A program made the translations under genes and the position numbers. The notes under the pieces were generated by a model. That model was not told the origin of the DNA. It saw only the letters and a list, made by a program, of their open reading frames with translations, and did no database searches. Below are positions 22,317 to 33,300 of a DNA stretch of 64,000 nt, piece after piece. Source of the stretch: Atriophallophorus winterbourni (taxonomy: Eukaryota > Platyhelminthes > Trematoda > Plagiorchiida > Microphallidae); assembly GCA_013407085.1 (NCBI GenBank), contig JACCGJ010013535.1:26115-90114 (forward strand), written 5' to 3'. Positions within the stretch are counted from its first letter, which is position 1. Each line of letters starts with the position of its first letter.

Positions 22317-22354
22317 CCACTACCGGTTTCAGGCTGTTTGCCATCATCAGGTGG
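22317..22354 (-). ncRNA. Hammerhead-like motif, first repeat
   Basis: Minus strand: CCAC, CUGAUGA, UGGC-AAACA-GCCU, GAAA, CCGG, UA, GUGG. Stem I is 4 bp, stem II is three G-C pairs above a U-U mismatch at 10.1/11.1, and stem III is minimal. Confidence 0.65.
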
Positions 22355-22558
22355 AGACAGTAAGATCAGGTTCAGTGAGCCTTGAAACAGTGGATTAAAG
22401 GTAAACAAGGTTATACTTGTATGCCAACTGTTATATAGGGTTCGTACAACGAACCACGATGTTCAGACACGGAATCACAAAGTGATTCTTGGTCAAGCAC
22501 TCGAGGCGCTTATGGATGACCAAAGTAATGTGTTGCTCACATCCCCATCCCTTACACA

Positions 22559-22596
22559 CCACTACCGGTTTCAGGCTGTTTGACATCGTCAGGTGG
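22559..22596 (-). ncRNA. Hammerhead-like motif, second repeat
   Basis: Same as the first repeat except CUGACGA (the free position 7 changed) and UGUC for UGGC, which weakens stem II. All invariant core positions are kept. Confidence 0.6.
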
Positions 22597-22697
22597 AGAC
22601 AGTAATATCAGGTTCAGTGAGCCTTGAAACAGTGAAAACAGTACGAACCCTATATAACAGTTGGCATACAAGTATAAACTTGTTTAGATATTATATC

Positions 22698-22935
22698 GTT
22701 AGTAAATGGCAGTCAAATGATGCGCTCCTCTAAACTATCACGTATCCACTAACTACTCAATGTTAAATGTATCATTTCTAAAATCGACCCTTGAAATTAA
22801 ACATGTGATTTGAAATATTTGAAGGAATTTCTCACTTGATCTGCATGTGCGTTTCATGATTTGAAGCGGGGCTACTAAAAAGTAAACTGCTTTGCTTCAC
22901 ACACGCTCACACACTGGGTGATGCTTACACACATA
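22698..22935. other. DLC-A1 upstream region
   Basis: Conserved with units 2 and 3. It contains CACACACGCTCACAC runs shortly before the TATA motif. No other feature seen. Confidence 0.4.
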
Positions 22936-22943
22936 TATATAAA
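22936..22943 (+). promoter_or_regulatory. TATA box of DLC-A1
   Basis: TATATAAA 63 bases before the ATG. The same distance holds in A2 and A3, which supports function. Confidence 0.6.
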
Positions 22944-22998
22944 TTGTGTGAAATACACAGAGCAAAACTATTCAAAATTCGTCACGACTCAAAGAATC

Positions 22999-23346
22999 AT
23001 GGATAAACGGAAAGCGGTGATCAAGAATGCCGACATGTCGAAGGAAATGCAAGAAGATGCCGTGAACACAGCTGCATATGCTATGGACAAATTCCAACTG
23101 GAAAAAGATATCGCGGCTCATTTGAAAAAAGAGTTTGATCGAAAATATCATCCGACTTGGCACTGTATTGTTGGAAAGAATTTCGGCAGGTAGGTATCCC
23201 GAAATATTACATTAAGTTTTGGATAATTTTGACAATGAAATTCCATTTCACTTCGGTTTTTTTATTTCAGCTACTTCACGCATGAAACAAATTTCGTTTA
23301 TTTCCATTTGCAAAATCGGGCATTCTTGCTGTTCAAGTCAGGTTAA
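22999..23346 (+). CDS. Dynein light chain, LC8 type, gene A1
   Basis: Two exons, 22,999-23,189 and 23,271-23,346, around an 81-bp GT..AG intron (GTAGGT..TTTCAG) that splits a serine codon at residue 64. The 88-residue product has the LC8 layout: [10 protein letters not shown] at the N-terminus, [16 protein letters not shown] helix, [13 protein letters not shown] (the His of WHC is the pH-sensitive dimer residue in LC8), YFTHET strand and FLLFKSG C-terminus. Canonical LC8 is 89 residues; one is missing after THET. LC8 proteins dimerise and bind short motifs in dynein intermediate chain and many partners; trematodes have expanded the family, partly in the tegument. I chose this ATG over the in-frame one at 22,918 because it matches the family start. 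AATAAA lies at 23,393. Confidence 0.92.
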
Positions 23347-23392
23347 TCGAATGACGTTGGTCATGCACGTCCTCTTTCAATGTCGTTGGAAA

Positions 23393-23398
23393 AATAAA
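23393..23398 (+). terminator. Polyadenylation signal of DLC-A1
   Basis: AATAAA 47 bases after the stop codon. Equivalents follow A2 (38,470) and A3 (53,902). Confidence 0.55.
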
Positions 23399-23633
23399 TT
23401 TTATTTGAATAGATTTGGTCAAACTTTCAAGCAAATATCTTAAGGGTCGGAATGCGGTGAAAAATTTATCTGTTTTGATTGATTGAGTTAATTTTCATCC
23501 AATAACTAATAGTTGGCCAAATGGGGATAAAAGTATAAGTTTTAAACTGGTTCTAATGATAGGATACTGAACGATGCAAACGTTGATTTTGATTTAAAAT
23601 TGGCGACATTTTAGCGGAGCAATTGTGCGATTC

Positions 23634-26272
23634 AAGATTCAAGATTCAAGATTCATGGTTGAAAAAGAAATTAACTTTACAATAACCACAGGGTGGAAAT
23701 ATATAAGTATATATAAGTATAAATAAAATATAAATAAATAAATATATATATAAGTATAAATAAAATCAAAATCAATAGGACGATGATAGCTTATTAATAG
23801 TTTGGGGCAAAATTCGGATTAGCTCTCATATAATCGTCAAGTTCTGATTTGAATATAGATAAACTGTTTGAGCTTACCAAATCGGAAGGTAGGGAATTCC
23901 AAGCAAAGCACACATTCGCACCGAATAAAAATAACCGCGGCAGTTCCGTTTGGAATGTCGTATTTCCAACTTGCAACCATGGCCACGACTGTTGCTGGAA
24001 GTTCGAAGGTGGAATAATATATCCAGGGGGTGGGAAACAGTAGTGAGTATGCGATAATGAGATCACCTCGCATTCTCCTTTGTGCAAGTGTCCATATTTC
24101 CAGTCGTCTGAGTCGCCCGGCGAATGGCATATTTTCGAGACCAATGACAAGCTTAGAATCTCTCCGGTATATGCGATCCAGGAGTAAGATGTCTTTTTGA
24201 AGCCATGGTGTCCAGGCTTGTGCGGCATAGTCTAGAACCGGGTGTATATATGTAATCATCGTGAGGAAAACACCCCGGGGAAAAACGTCCAAATGTCCGC
24301 CGTAACATGCCGAGCTGCCGAGACGCGGTTCGTAAAAGGTTTCGCATTGTAGACCATTTTTTAAACTGCCGCAAATCCACACACCGTGGTCCTTCTCTTC
24401 TTGGGTGTGCTCCAGGTTTATGTCGCCGAGCTTGTATGGATAGGAAAAGCCAAGGTCACGACCAATCTGAATCATCTTCGACTTTTGCTTATTCAATGAC
24501 GGTTTATTTTCAGATGACCAGTTGTACAAAGCACTCAAATCGTTTTGCAGCAAGATACAATCGTCAGCATTTCTGATTTGCCTCCATACTTTTATATCGT
24601 CAGCAAACAAAACCATCTTAATATCATTTAGTAGTGGTAAATCGTTCATATAGACTAGAAACAGTATTGGTTCGAACACTGAGCCTTGTGAAACTCCGCT
24701 AGTGACATCGATGTTCTTCAATAATAGGCCGTCCACACGAACTCGGGTGTTTCTGTTGCTGAGGTAATCTCTTAACAATTCGTATAATCTTCCAACACCA
24801 CCGTGTTTCTTTAGCTTGTACAAGTGTAAATTGTGATCAACTCTGTCGAGCGCTTTAAAAATGCCCGGGTAGCACGCTTGAATACAGCCCCCCGCATCTA
24901 CAATCCTCGACCAATCGTCTAAGCTTGTCAGCAAATTTGTTAGACAAGAGCGATTTCTACGAAATCCATGCCGAAAGTTGATTCGTTTCCAGATGTCGCA
25001 GGATTTCTGCGTTTATTATTCGCTCAAAAACTTTTGATACCGAAGACAGCAAGGTCACCGGCTTGTAATTTTTAACATCAGAATGGCAACCACCTTTGTG
25101 AATGGGTACTATTTGTCCCAGTTTCCAGTCTTCTGGCATTACGCCAGGTTGGATCGAATTATTAATCATGCAAGATAGAGTTTCAGTTAGCTGCTCATGA
25201 CAGGTTTTGAGCAGCTTTGGAGTTATATCGTCTGGTCCTAGAGATTTCTTTACGCTTAATTTTCGTAAGCGCTGCGCTACCTCCATCGGAGTAATTAATA
25301 CTTCACTCAAGGTCGGTCGGTGAAGTCGAACGATTGGTTTCTGATCAGGCTCCGTGGATTTCGGCGCAAAAACGCCAGCATAGAAGTCTGCTAACAGGTC
25401 AGCGGTCTGATTCATGGATTCTGTGAAGCCGGACGAAGTTTTTGGGGAGAAGACTCCTGGTTTAATATTCATTTGTCGTTTACAAGTCTATACAAGAGCT
25501 TCGGATTCTGGTGCATCTGAGAAATCAATTGCGATTGGAACGCTTGTTTATCATCTCGAATTAAGCTGATAACTTTGTTTCGCAGTCGTGTAAATTTTGC
25601 CCAAGAATCAGCTGTGTTGGTAGCCTTGTGAAACTCCCTTGCTACTGCCCTTTGTTTCATCCACTTTTTAGTCCTGCGTCGTAAAGAAAATTTATTACGT
25701 TGAAACGTTTTCTTCAAAACAAACATTGAATGTTCTCCTAATATAGATTTTAGGTGCTGAAAGAAAGATCGCCAATAAATATTCAAATCGGAGTAATCCA
25801 GTTGTGCGAAACCAGTGCTTTGTAACTCGGCACACAGAGCACGGTAGTTCACCCTTCTGACGCATTTTGTCCCCTCACTGTTGCGCCTAGCGCTACAAAC
25901 GTACTCGAATTCTAGGACAACGTGATCGCTTCGTCCGATCGGCGGTTTATAAACGACATTCTCAACAGTTGTGGGATCTGATGTAAGTATAAGGTTCAAG
26001 GTAGACGGCTGGTCTGATCATCTCATACGAGTAAATCCAAAAACGTGGTTTTAAAGGGGTGCGTAATCCAAAACGAATCTAAGTTCATTTTCAAGTGTCT
26101 CTGGTGGATGATCATTCCGTCTATAGAGCTGGGGACAGTTAAAATCCCCATTATTTATATTTTAGTATGGTACCGCGTTCTTACATAGCGCAATGCATTG
26201 ATCAGTTTATTGTTCAGGTCGAAAGTTGCTGTTAGGAAGAAATTTGTATGCAATCGCTTCAAGCAGTTCTAG
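23634..26272 (-). mobile_element. CR1-like LINE (family 1), 5'-truncated, unit 1
   Basis: Minus strand from about 26,272 to the GATTCAAGATTCAAGATTC tail at 23,634-23,656. Endonuclease remnants (GDFNCPQ near 26,150; NLILTSDP, then PIGRSDHVVLEF at about 25,990-25,900) lead into three frames: 25,999-25,469 (linker), 25,472-24,957 (SLGPDDITPKLLK, VPIHKGG, KPVTLLSSVSKVFERI) and 24,934-23,837 (RT palm with IFKALDRVDH, SGVSQGSV, VLFADDIKVW, then the C-terminal domain with AQAWTPWLQKD and GLENMPFAGRLRRLE). Single-base shifts separate the frames. The motif usually read VLGPIL is VFEPIL here, shared only with unit 3. Inactive. Confidence 0.85.
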
Positions 26273-26274
26273 GG

Positions 26275-26330
26275 AAACCTATCACTTCAGATACAAAAGC
26301 TTCGTCAGACCAAGATTGATAGTCAAGACC
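26275..26330 (-). repeat. Decayed PLE-terminus/hammerhead remnant, unit 1
   Basis: Minus strand UUGGUCUGACGAAGCUU matches the PLE terminal repeat, but GAAA has become GAUA and the 3' stem is gone. It lies at the 5' break of the family 1 CR1 copy. Identical in unit 3 (56,759-56,814), absent in unit 2. Confidence 0.6.
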
Positions 26331-27056
26331 ACGAGCATGAAAGGATCTAACCTATTTCACACAATTTTCTTTCCATTATTAATGCCCGGTCGGTTGCAAA
26401 CATATTCCAATTAATTTCTGTTTCGCTAAGAGAATAAATAAATTTTATGCATAAAGTCTTCTCTGTTCTCTCAAAAATCTGGGGCAGATATTTCAAAACA
26501 GATCCGGGCGGAATTCTTATTTCGTGGAAGCTTGCTGCAGTTGTGACACAAAATCGGCGAAAGCTTGATCTCAATTAGGTATGCGATGGTGTAAAATATA
26601 ACGAGCAAAACAAAAAGTGGAAAGCAAAATTTTGCATTTTAAACAGATAGGGAGGTGAATTTCATAAAAAAATAAATCTGGTTCAATAAGATTGTGATTA
26701 GTTTTTGTCACTTCGTTAAAAATACAATGTTCCCACTGTAAATTATTCAAAACTCAAAATTCACACATTTTAATGACAGAGAAACTAATTAACTAAAATA
26801 AATATTAACACATTTGGCTACTAAATACATGGTTATAAACATAATATTGAATGATATCTGTTTGAAGGAAAATGTGTATTACAAGGGCTCGTCATTTCGA
26901 AGGGGATTCCATTTATAATTTGAATATAAGATCATTCCTTTTACACGATGGAAACGATTCACATTCAGTTCTCTTGGATTACAAAGGTATGTATTGCCGA
27001 GAAAGTGACCTGCTCTGCAGGACGAAGTTTATTGTATTTTTTATCTGTATGCCGAT
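26331..27056. other. Unassigned spacer specific to units 1 and 3
   Basis: Replaces about 1.1 kb of family 2 CR1 sequence present in unit 2. Short frames (26,347-26,574 minus; 26,872-27,081 plus) have no recognisable domain. Confidence 0.45.
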
Positions 27057-27840
27057 CCAGATGAGTTCACATATCACATAGGTTCGCATGTCATTGAAAA
27101 TTGCAGGGAAAAATAAGTTTTGTGTGTCTGGATATCCTCTAGTATAAAAACATCAATTCAAACTAACAGTGCCCTTAAAAAAGCAACACGTGTTCTAAAT
27201 CTACTCAAACGGGTATTTGGAAAACTTTCGCCCAAGATATTCCCAAGGATCATAAATACATTCTTGAGACCAGTCATCGAATACGGTGTGCAGTCATGGT
27301 CTCCGTGGCTCAAGAGGGATGTGGAATTTACGCAGCGAATCAACCACCGCTCAACAAAACTAATTATCAGCATCCGGAAACCCATATAAAGAAATGATAG
27401 CTCAACTGAATCTGTTCGACTTTCCCTATCAACGAATCAGAGGAGAACTTAACTAACTTTACAAAACATTCGTTACCCCGAACCATCCCTCACAGGATTA
27501 ATTTACACGAAAGGAAACGAGAAATTATCGGACCCATGAATATGTGCTGGTGGTACCCCATTCCCGCCTGAATCGTAGAAGTTATTTTTACTCTGTCAGT
27601 GTCTGTTTTACTTGGAACAGTTTATTTTCAACCGATGCTCACGCCACTAACTTGCATGACTTTAAAACGAAATTAGACGAATTTTTATTGCATTATTCTT
27701 TTCCAGAACATTTATATAATGTGTTATCTATTTCCTTATATTTTTTATACACTTAAATTTTAATTTTTGCTATCCTATGGTTGTTGGTAAGCATGTTGCT
27801 TTTTAGACCACTAAAACCTTGAATTAACTTGAATTAGCTT
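27057..27840 (+). mobile_element. CR1-like (family 2) 3' fragment, unit 1
   Basis: It carries only the C-terminal part of ORF2: VFGKLSPKIFPRI, VIEYGVQSWSPWLKRD, and TKLIISI. It corresponds to 42,313-43,085 of unit 2. It ends with irregular TTGAATTA repeats near 27,816-27,835. Confidence 0.75.
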
Positions 27841-28557
27841 GGACCAGCACGAAACCAGTCGTGGAGTGTGTGTGCTTGAAATTCATGCAAATACAGAATT
27901 TACATTTATTTATCCACTGAGTATCAAATCGTTTAATATTAAACCATTAGGCTAATTTCTATTCAAGTAATTTTATCATTAGTTTTGTATGTCTGAACGT
28001 TGCAGCCAGTATGTTGAATTCTGTGTAAAGTATGTACTAGACGTTACAACATGGAAGCTACTTGGCCTTTAATGTTCTGACGCAATCACATCCGGCAACC
28101 ATCACTCGCAATAACACTTGTACAGCTTTATTCTCATTAAATTATTGATAGGCAAAAACGCAAGAAAAATAATATCCACTAAGTGTAAGTTCGAGGATTC
28201 ACATGTATATTTGACTTCAGTAGATTATGTGCTTAAAGAGTTTATTTCGGCTTGTCGCTTAAAAGCAATCGATAAACTCTGAGTCGATGGATACTAATTG
28301 TGTAAAATCATTTCCTCTAAATTTTAAACGGTTACGTATTTAAAGGTTTAACACAATAAATCACGAGGCTTTAGCGAATTTGTTTCAATTCTCAGAATTA
28401 TTCACATGATTACAACGTGCTTGTTGTCAATTTCTGATATATTCCAAATGAAAGCACGTGGTAAAATATGTGTCACAAAAATGCACATATTTAAACTATC
28501 AAGTCAAATATTTACTCGCTATTCTGCTTTTCCATTAAAAGTTAAAGATTTCAAGCA
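27841..28557. other. DLC-B1 upstream region
   Basis: No gene seen. The proximal part has a CACGTG palindrome (28,455-28,460) and a weak TATA-like TATTTAAA (28,488-28,495) 70 bases before the ATG; both are conserved in units 2 and 3. Their function is inference. Confidence 0.4.
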
Positions 28558-28927
28558 ATGGATGTGAAGAATTCAGTGGTACAGAATGCGGATATGAGCA
28601 AGGATATGATGGAAAAAGCGATAAATGCGGCCGAGTATGCAACAAAGCAATTTGACGAGCCCAATGATATGGCCTCACATTTGAAGAAGGAATTCGACAA
28701 AAGATACGGACGCGCGTGGCATTGTATCGTCGGCGAGAATTTCGGAAGGTTCGTATTATGTGTTTCGACAATAATTTGCGGTTTTGTAATGACAGATCAT
28801 ATTGAACATTTTCCCATCATTTTTCAGCAATGTTCTACACGAGGAGCGAGGCTTCATTAACTTTTTATTCGGGCGTCGCATGTTTTTCTTATTCAAATGT
28901 GGTAGTGATCAAGCTGTCCCGAGTTGA
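28558..28927 (+). CDS. Dynein light chain, LC8 type, gene B1
   Basis: Exons 28,558-28,748 and 28,828-28,927 flank a 79-bp GT..AG intron (GTTCGT..TTTCAG) at the same codon and phase as in gene A. The product is 96 residues: SVVQNADMSKDMMEKA, SHLKKEFDKRYGRAWHC IVGENFGS, then NVLHEERGFINF, GRRMFFLFKCG and a seven-residue tail (SDQAVPS) beyond the normal LC8 end. Compared with canonical LC8, groove positions Tyr65, Thr67 and Tyr75 become Asn, Leu and Asn, and Ser88 is Cys; the dimer His55 is kept. LC8 fold is secure; binding to standard TQT-type partners is doubtful. Unspliced reading gives a false 100-codon ORF. Confidence 0.9.
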
Positions 28928-29113
28928 TTCGGATACACTCCACTCTGGTCGTTGAATTGACCTTTCCATTTTAATATGTTTGGTTAATGACAAAGTTTTC
29001 TTTACGCCAAGAGTTATAATATATCATGAGCTAAAAGGGGTTTATACGATCACGTTTTTGAAGCATGAGTATATTATATTTTAAAGTTTGCAACGAATCG
29101 GTTATAGCAAGTT
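28928..29113. other. DLC-B1 3' flank
   Basis: Nearly identical in all three units. No classic AATAAA close to the stop. Confidence 0.4.
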
Positions 29114-29157
29114 TTGGTAATGTTTCGCTTCTAAAAACAGAAGCTTCGTCAGACCAA
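29114..29157 (-). ncRNA. Hammerhead motif in PLE fragment, unit 1
   Basis: UUGGU, CUGACGA, long stem II around UUUUU, GAAA, then CAUUACCAA. Core is intact, but one base is lost next to the cleavage site compared with 16,831-16,874. Confidence 0.6.
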
Positions 29158-29690
29158 GGGTGTCGATACATGGCGCACTTCAAAGAGGTAGCTCTGGGAA
29201 ACGAAGCTTTCAACCAAAGTTATGTTGGCACTATGTCGACGATACATTCGTCGTCATAAAGCGCAACAGACTAGAAGCATTTCATAGTATCTAAATAATT
29301 TGAATCCAAAAATCCAGGTCACAAAAAAACGAGTTTACGGAAGGGACACTCTCTTTCTCGGACTGTCTCGTGCAAAAAGACAACGGCAAAATAAAATCGG
29401 CGCAATAACATAAGTCAATCGTTAAGGATGGCATTCAAAGATTCACATCTGTGCAACCTAAGAGGGTTTCTCAGTCAGTATCAAAATATCTATTCTACAA
29501 GTTTGACCGCCTCTGCAGCGATGATGTCGATAAGAGACAAGCTCATCAAGAAGTCTGTCGTCGACTTGCAAATCATGGTTATCTCAAGAGTTTAATTAGG
29601 AGCCAATTGTACCGATTTCAACATCCGCAACAAAAAGTTCGGCGTGCTACGGTATTTCTACCGTATGTCAAAAGCGCCTCCGTCGGAACC
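29114..29690 (+). mobile_element. PLE fragment (terminus, RT motif C to connector), unit 1
   Basis: A hammerhead-containing PLE terminus (29,114-29,157) is joined directly to an internal RT piece: MAHFKEVALGNEA, then in a shifted frame HYVDDTFVVIKRNRLEAF (YVDD, about 29,227-29,280), then DCLVQKDNGKI and the connector (LANHGYLKSLIRSQLYRF, TVFLPYVKSAS at about 29,640-29,690). These align to the PLE at 17.6-18.2 kb but belong to a different subfamily. It is fused to the gypsy fragment near 29,690. Confidence 0.7.
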
Positions 29691-30806
29691 TGAATTAGGC
29701 CTGCCGGTTGAGAGATGCGCGTTTGGTCGACTGGTCGATTTAGCCAGGGTGAACGGAACAGTGACCGTAATAGACGGCGAGGATTATCATCTCCTCAAGA
29801 TCAGTCGAGCCTCCGTGGTGCGACAATAGCAAGAAGTGAATCAATTGACACTAGCAATATTCGTTATTGAAGGCGTCTCCGAGACGATTGTCGGTGTTGA
29901 TATTTTAAACCGATTAAAAGCTATTATCAGTATCAACGACGGATCGTTGCAATTCGATGCTGAGCAGCTACAGGTTAAAACTTCATACCAGGCAGGCATG
30001 GCAAGCGTGGGAACAGTTGGAAAGCTGCATGTGCCAGATTGCAATATTAGAAGCGTGTGACAAAGTTTGGAGAAATTCTCGGATACGTTCTTGACTTGAG
30101 ATGATGATGGGTATTGAGAGTGGATAAAACAGCAAGGATGAACATACTTTCGAACTATATACCGACGTATTCCGCTGAAATTGGTGGGAGATGTAGAAAA
30201 AGAAGTGGACCAAATGAAAAAGAAAGGTATCATAAATGAATTCCAAGAGCCCGGATTGTTCACCCGTGTTGATGGTTAAGAAAGCCGACGAGAGCTACCG
30301 TTTCTGTATCGAATTCCGAGAATTGAATCAAATAAAAGTCAGAGACGCACTTCTCACACCACACACGGACGAAATATTCACGCAATTGCACAAGGCGCAA
30401 ATGCTTTCATTGGTCAATTTAATGTCCGGATATTGGCAGATGCGGGTGACAAATGAGGATCGCTATAAAATCGCATTTTATGTAAATCGACAGCAATACG
30501 AATTTATCCGAATGCATTTCGGTCTCTGTGATGCCGCAGCAACGTTTCGGAGACTATTGCTCGATGTATTGAGCTGCATCACAGATCTAATTGTCTATGG
30601 AGACGACATCGTCTTATTCCCGGACACAAGTGATCATCACCGGGAACAGCTGGAAGTGGTTATAAACGTGGATCTCTGATTCTAGGCTGAATTTGAACAG
30701 CACGAAATGCAATCAATCGAAACGCGAAATATTACGAGTTCTCAATTGTCGCCATTGAACTTATCGGCGCTTCATGCTCTTGTGTTGTGTCAGAGGGTAC
30801 AGTTCT
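29691..30806 (+). mobile_element. Ty3/gypsy fragment, unit 2
   Basis: Protease-end frames (29,644-30,060, one stop at about 29,827) and RT frame 30,236-30,679 with YRFCIEFRELN, HFGLCDAAATFRRLL and VYGDDIVLF. Compared with unit 1 the CR1 insert is absent. RNase H and integrase are missing. It is fused on its left to a PLE fragment, a junction shared by the copies at 45.5 and 60.2 kb but not by unit 1. Confidence 0.75.
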
Positions 30807-30878
30807 GCATATCATTCGAAAGCACATCATTAGCGTGCATCGCGAATAAACTTCGCACATTCACAATTGCAATTTTGC

Positions 30879-31263
30879 TATTTTTGCTAATTCATTCATT
30901 CAGTCCTCTCCGTGCCGGGTGGCACATGAGGCGAAAACAACTTCACGCCAGTGGTTCCGGTCTGTCGCTGCTTCCGTTGCCGTCTGCACCGTGAATCCTT
31001 GTGCATGTAGTTCGCGTGCCAACGTTCTGCCCCAAGTTTCCTTGGGCCGTCCGCTTTTTCGTTTACCTTGCGGATGCCAGTGCATGGCTACCTTCGTATG
31101 CGAACTGGGATCCATCCTGCAGACATGACCGAACCACGGATCTGTTGTCATCGTTTACGTAGCGATGTAGGTTTTACGGGATAGGGTTGCTAGCCCTAAG
31201 CCCAACCCTCCTCCTTTCTCAGACGGGCTTGGGACCGTACTTGGCGGAGTTTATTTTTGCTAA
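30879..31263 (-). mobile_element. Internally deleted RTE derivative inserted only in unit 2
   Basis: A 12-bp target duplication TATTTTTGCTAA (30,879-30,890; 31,252-31,263) flanks 361 bp that no other unit has. On the minus strand it opens with a GC-rich leader (31,251 to about 31,150), then jumps to the last 80 or so codons of RTE ORF2 (WFGHVCRMDPSSHTKVAMHW, then GRPKETWGRTL) and ends in an (ATTC/TGAA)n tail. The ORF2 part closely matches 21,530-21,770. Loss of nearly all of the RT suggests a short non-autonomous derivative moved in trans. Confidence 0.85.
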
Positions 31264-31326
31264 AGCGCGCTTTATTCAGTGCCTCAACCTACCGAATGAA
31301 CCACAGATAATAAATAAACGACTGAA

Positions 31327-31557
31327 ATGCGGGATACATTAGAACCAGAATTTTTACATTATTGGTCTTGGTTAATCAAGAATTCTTCGACTTACATCGA
31401 ACCAAAAATCCAACAAATTGATGGTGTAGCTAAAACGCAGTGCAAACTGGATGCATTTAAAAGGGTAGTTGCAGTGTTGAGGCAAATTCGACATGCGAAA
31501 AGTGAAAACGGGTTTAAACCTGATATCTTCCTATTTGAAGTTGAGGTAATCTTTTAA
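31327..31557 (+). pseudogene. Exon-like fragment of unknown origin, unit 2
   Basis: The only fully open version (76 codons): LEPEFLHYWSWLIKNSSTYI, then QQIDGVAKTQCKLDAFKRVV, ending FLFEVE before GTAATC. It lacks three codons present in unit 1 (around EPIPQ). No family recognised. Whether it is expressed is unknown. Confidence 0.4.
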
Positions 31558-33300
31558 ATTAAACTATCAACTAATTAAAAGATTCAAAAGTATTTTTTAT
31601 GTTTGGCCTCAAAGGCTTCTTCACGATACTAAAACCAGTATTCTGCAAATTCCTAATGTTCACTTTAATAGAAATGCATTGTTTTGTGTTCAAAGGAATA
31701 ATTAAAATAATTGCATGGATTTCTCAGTTTCCAAATCGATTTAGCGAATGGAATGTTATTAATGCCTTGAATAAATTTACCTGCATAGCACGATGTGAGT
31801 GCCCGGAGTAACAAAACCATTTGAATTTGCTACATTTGACGCACTGTATATAGAAGGAGAATATTTTGATCGCATAGAATTAACCAGTCATATGAACGCT
31901 CGCAAAACGCCACATAGGTTGGTAGATCGGGGATAAATTCTGAATCGAAAGCGCAGTTTTGCACCTAATGGTGTTTGAAATTAATTTATTAAGCTACTTT
32001 CTATTGATAGTAGTAAATTTATAAAAAAACCAAGCAGCAAAGTGCTCTATCTGTTCTTCTTGGGCTTGCAGACGACGCTTTACACAATGCCTCAAAAATA
32101 TGTCGTCAAATGCAAGCTCTTGCTAATCCGTGGGGTCAATGCATAGAGCTTTCATATCTCTTTTGCGACCGTCTTTTCACATCAAGTGCGGTTTGCCAAT
32201 TGTCGCATTCCTGATTTCATGACACCATAGAATAGATATTTGGGAATACGACAATTTTCGATTCAGCTTTCAATCGTGCATTGTGTGGATGGTCCAGGTT
32301 TCATCACCGTACAGTTTAGAATTCAGTACGCGTGCGCTGTATTCCATCGTCTTTGTCCTAACAGTCATATTTCGTCTGCCCCAAACACGAGCGTTCAATC
32401 AAAACAATAGATGACAGATTCTCAGGTAACCCTCATATTAATTTAGGTGTCTAGCGAAAGTTTATCCGCAATGATTGAACTACGATATGTGAAATGATGT
32501 ACTGGATCAAGCTTACTGTTTTTAATAGTGACGATTGGATTGAATACGATCCATGGACCAAAGACCTTAATCTAGCTCAAACTGATTGTAAGACAAAAGT
32601 CTCCATGTCGATGTAAAACCGTCCATTAGTGGCTGGATGTGTTCTTAGGAGTGAGCAATAACTGTTGCATCATTAGCAAACAGCAGGTCACAGATAAGCA
32701 TATCCGTACCTTGTTTTATTGCTCTCAACCGCTTTATGTTGAAAAGCTTGCCGTTAGTTCGCGTGAGTAGGTAAATGCCTTGTGAACTGTTTCTAAAAGC
32801 GTGTTTCAGTAGCAGAGAAAAGAAAATCTCGAACACCGTATGATCAAAAAACACCATTGTCTAATGCTTGGGCGAATGTCAAATGCTTCTGAACTGTAAC
32901 TAGTAAATTGACCGAGTCCTTTAGGCCAGATTGAAACCAAATAACGAGTTTGATCAGACTTGGGGGCAGCCTGCCAGATTGAGTATTGTGAAAAGTCCCC
33001 CCAGCTGGCGTAGTCAAATGCCTTCCTTAAATCGATGAAAACTGCGTATAATGGCATACGCTGTTCCCGAAATGTTTCTAGAAGTTTCCCCAGGGAGAAG
33101 ATCATGTCAACGGATTATCTTCCCCTGTTGATATTCGGAGTAATCTCAGATCAGCTAAAACTTGTAACCGAATCTCCTAGACTTAAGCAAAGAATATGCC
33201 TACACCATTCTGAATGAAAATTCTTCTGTAATTGTTGCAGTCGCCTTCATCACACTTATTCCTAAATAGCGTGATGATCTTCGTTTATTAAATCCCCTGA
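31558..33300 (-). mobile_element. Decayed FADDA-type LINE, unit 2
   Basis: Minus strand: IITLFRNKCDEGDCNNYR (about 33,290), then 33,105-32,806 with QRMPLYAVFIDLRKAFD (motif A Asp present), then 32,857-32,645 with LLFANDATVIAHS (catalytic Asp lost). It continues to decayed C-terminal sequence near 31,850. Clearer than unit 1 in motif A. Confidence 0.65.

Larger units (their letters stand above)
22267..22697 (-). mobile_element. Retrozyme-like insertion: 242-bp period, two hammerheads, 13-bp target duplication
   Basis: The 13-mer TAGATATTATATC occurs at 22,267-22,279 and 22,685-22,697; units 2 and 3 have one related copy and nothing between (near 37,760 and 53,190). Inside, a 113-bp block (22,280-22,392) repeats at 22,522-22,634, exactly 242 bp later, each with a hammerhead in the same orientation. 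The spacer and right end share an inverted ~40-bp segment (22,407-22,447 against 22,640-22,680). The layout, direct repeats with hammerheads around a small body and no ORF, fits plant and animal retrozymes. Confidence 0.75.

Noticed and set aside
22918..22998. Upstream in-frame ATG for DLC-A1
   Set aside because: The extension covers the TATA region, is absent from A2 and A3, and the LC8 family starts at the downstream Met.
23698..23770. ATATAAGT-rich stretch as a CRISPR-like or satellite array
   Set aside because: Irregular AT microsatellite next to a CR1 3' end; no spacer structure.
28558..28860. 100-codon unspliced DLC-B open frame (also at 44,347 and 59,041)
   Set aside because: It reads through the intron. 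The GT..AG splice at 28,749-28,827 restores the LC8 C-terminus in phase with gene A.
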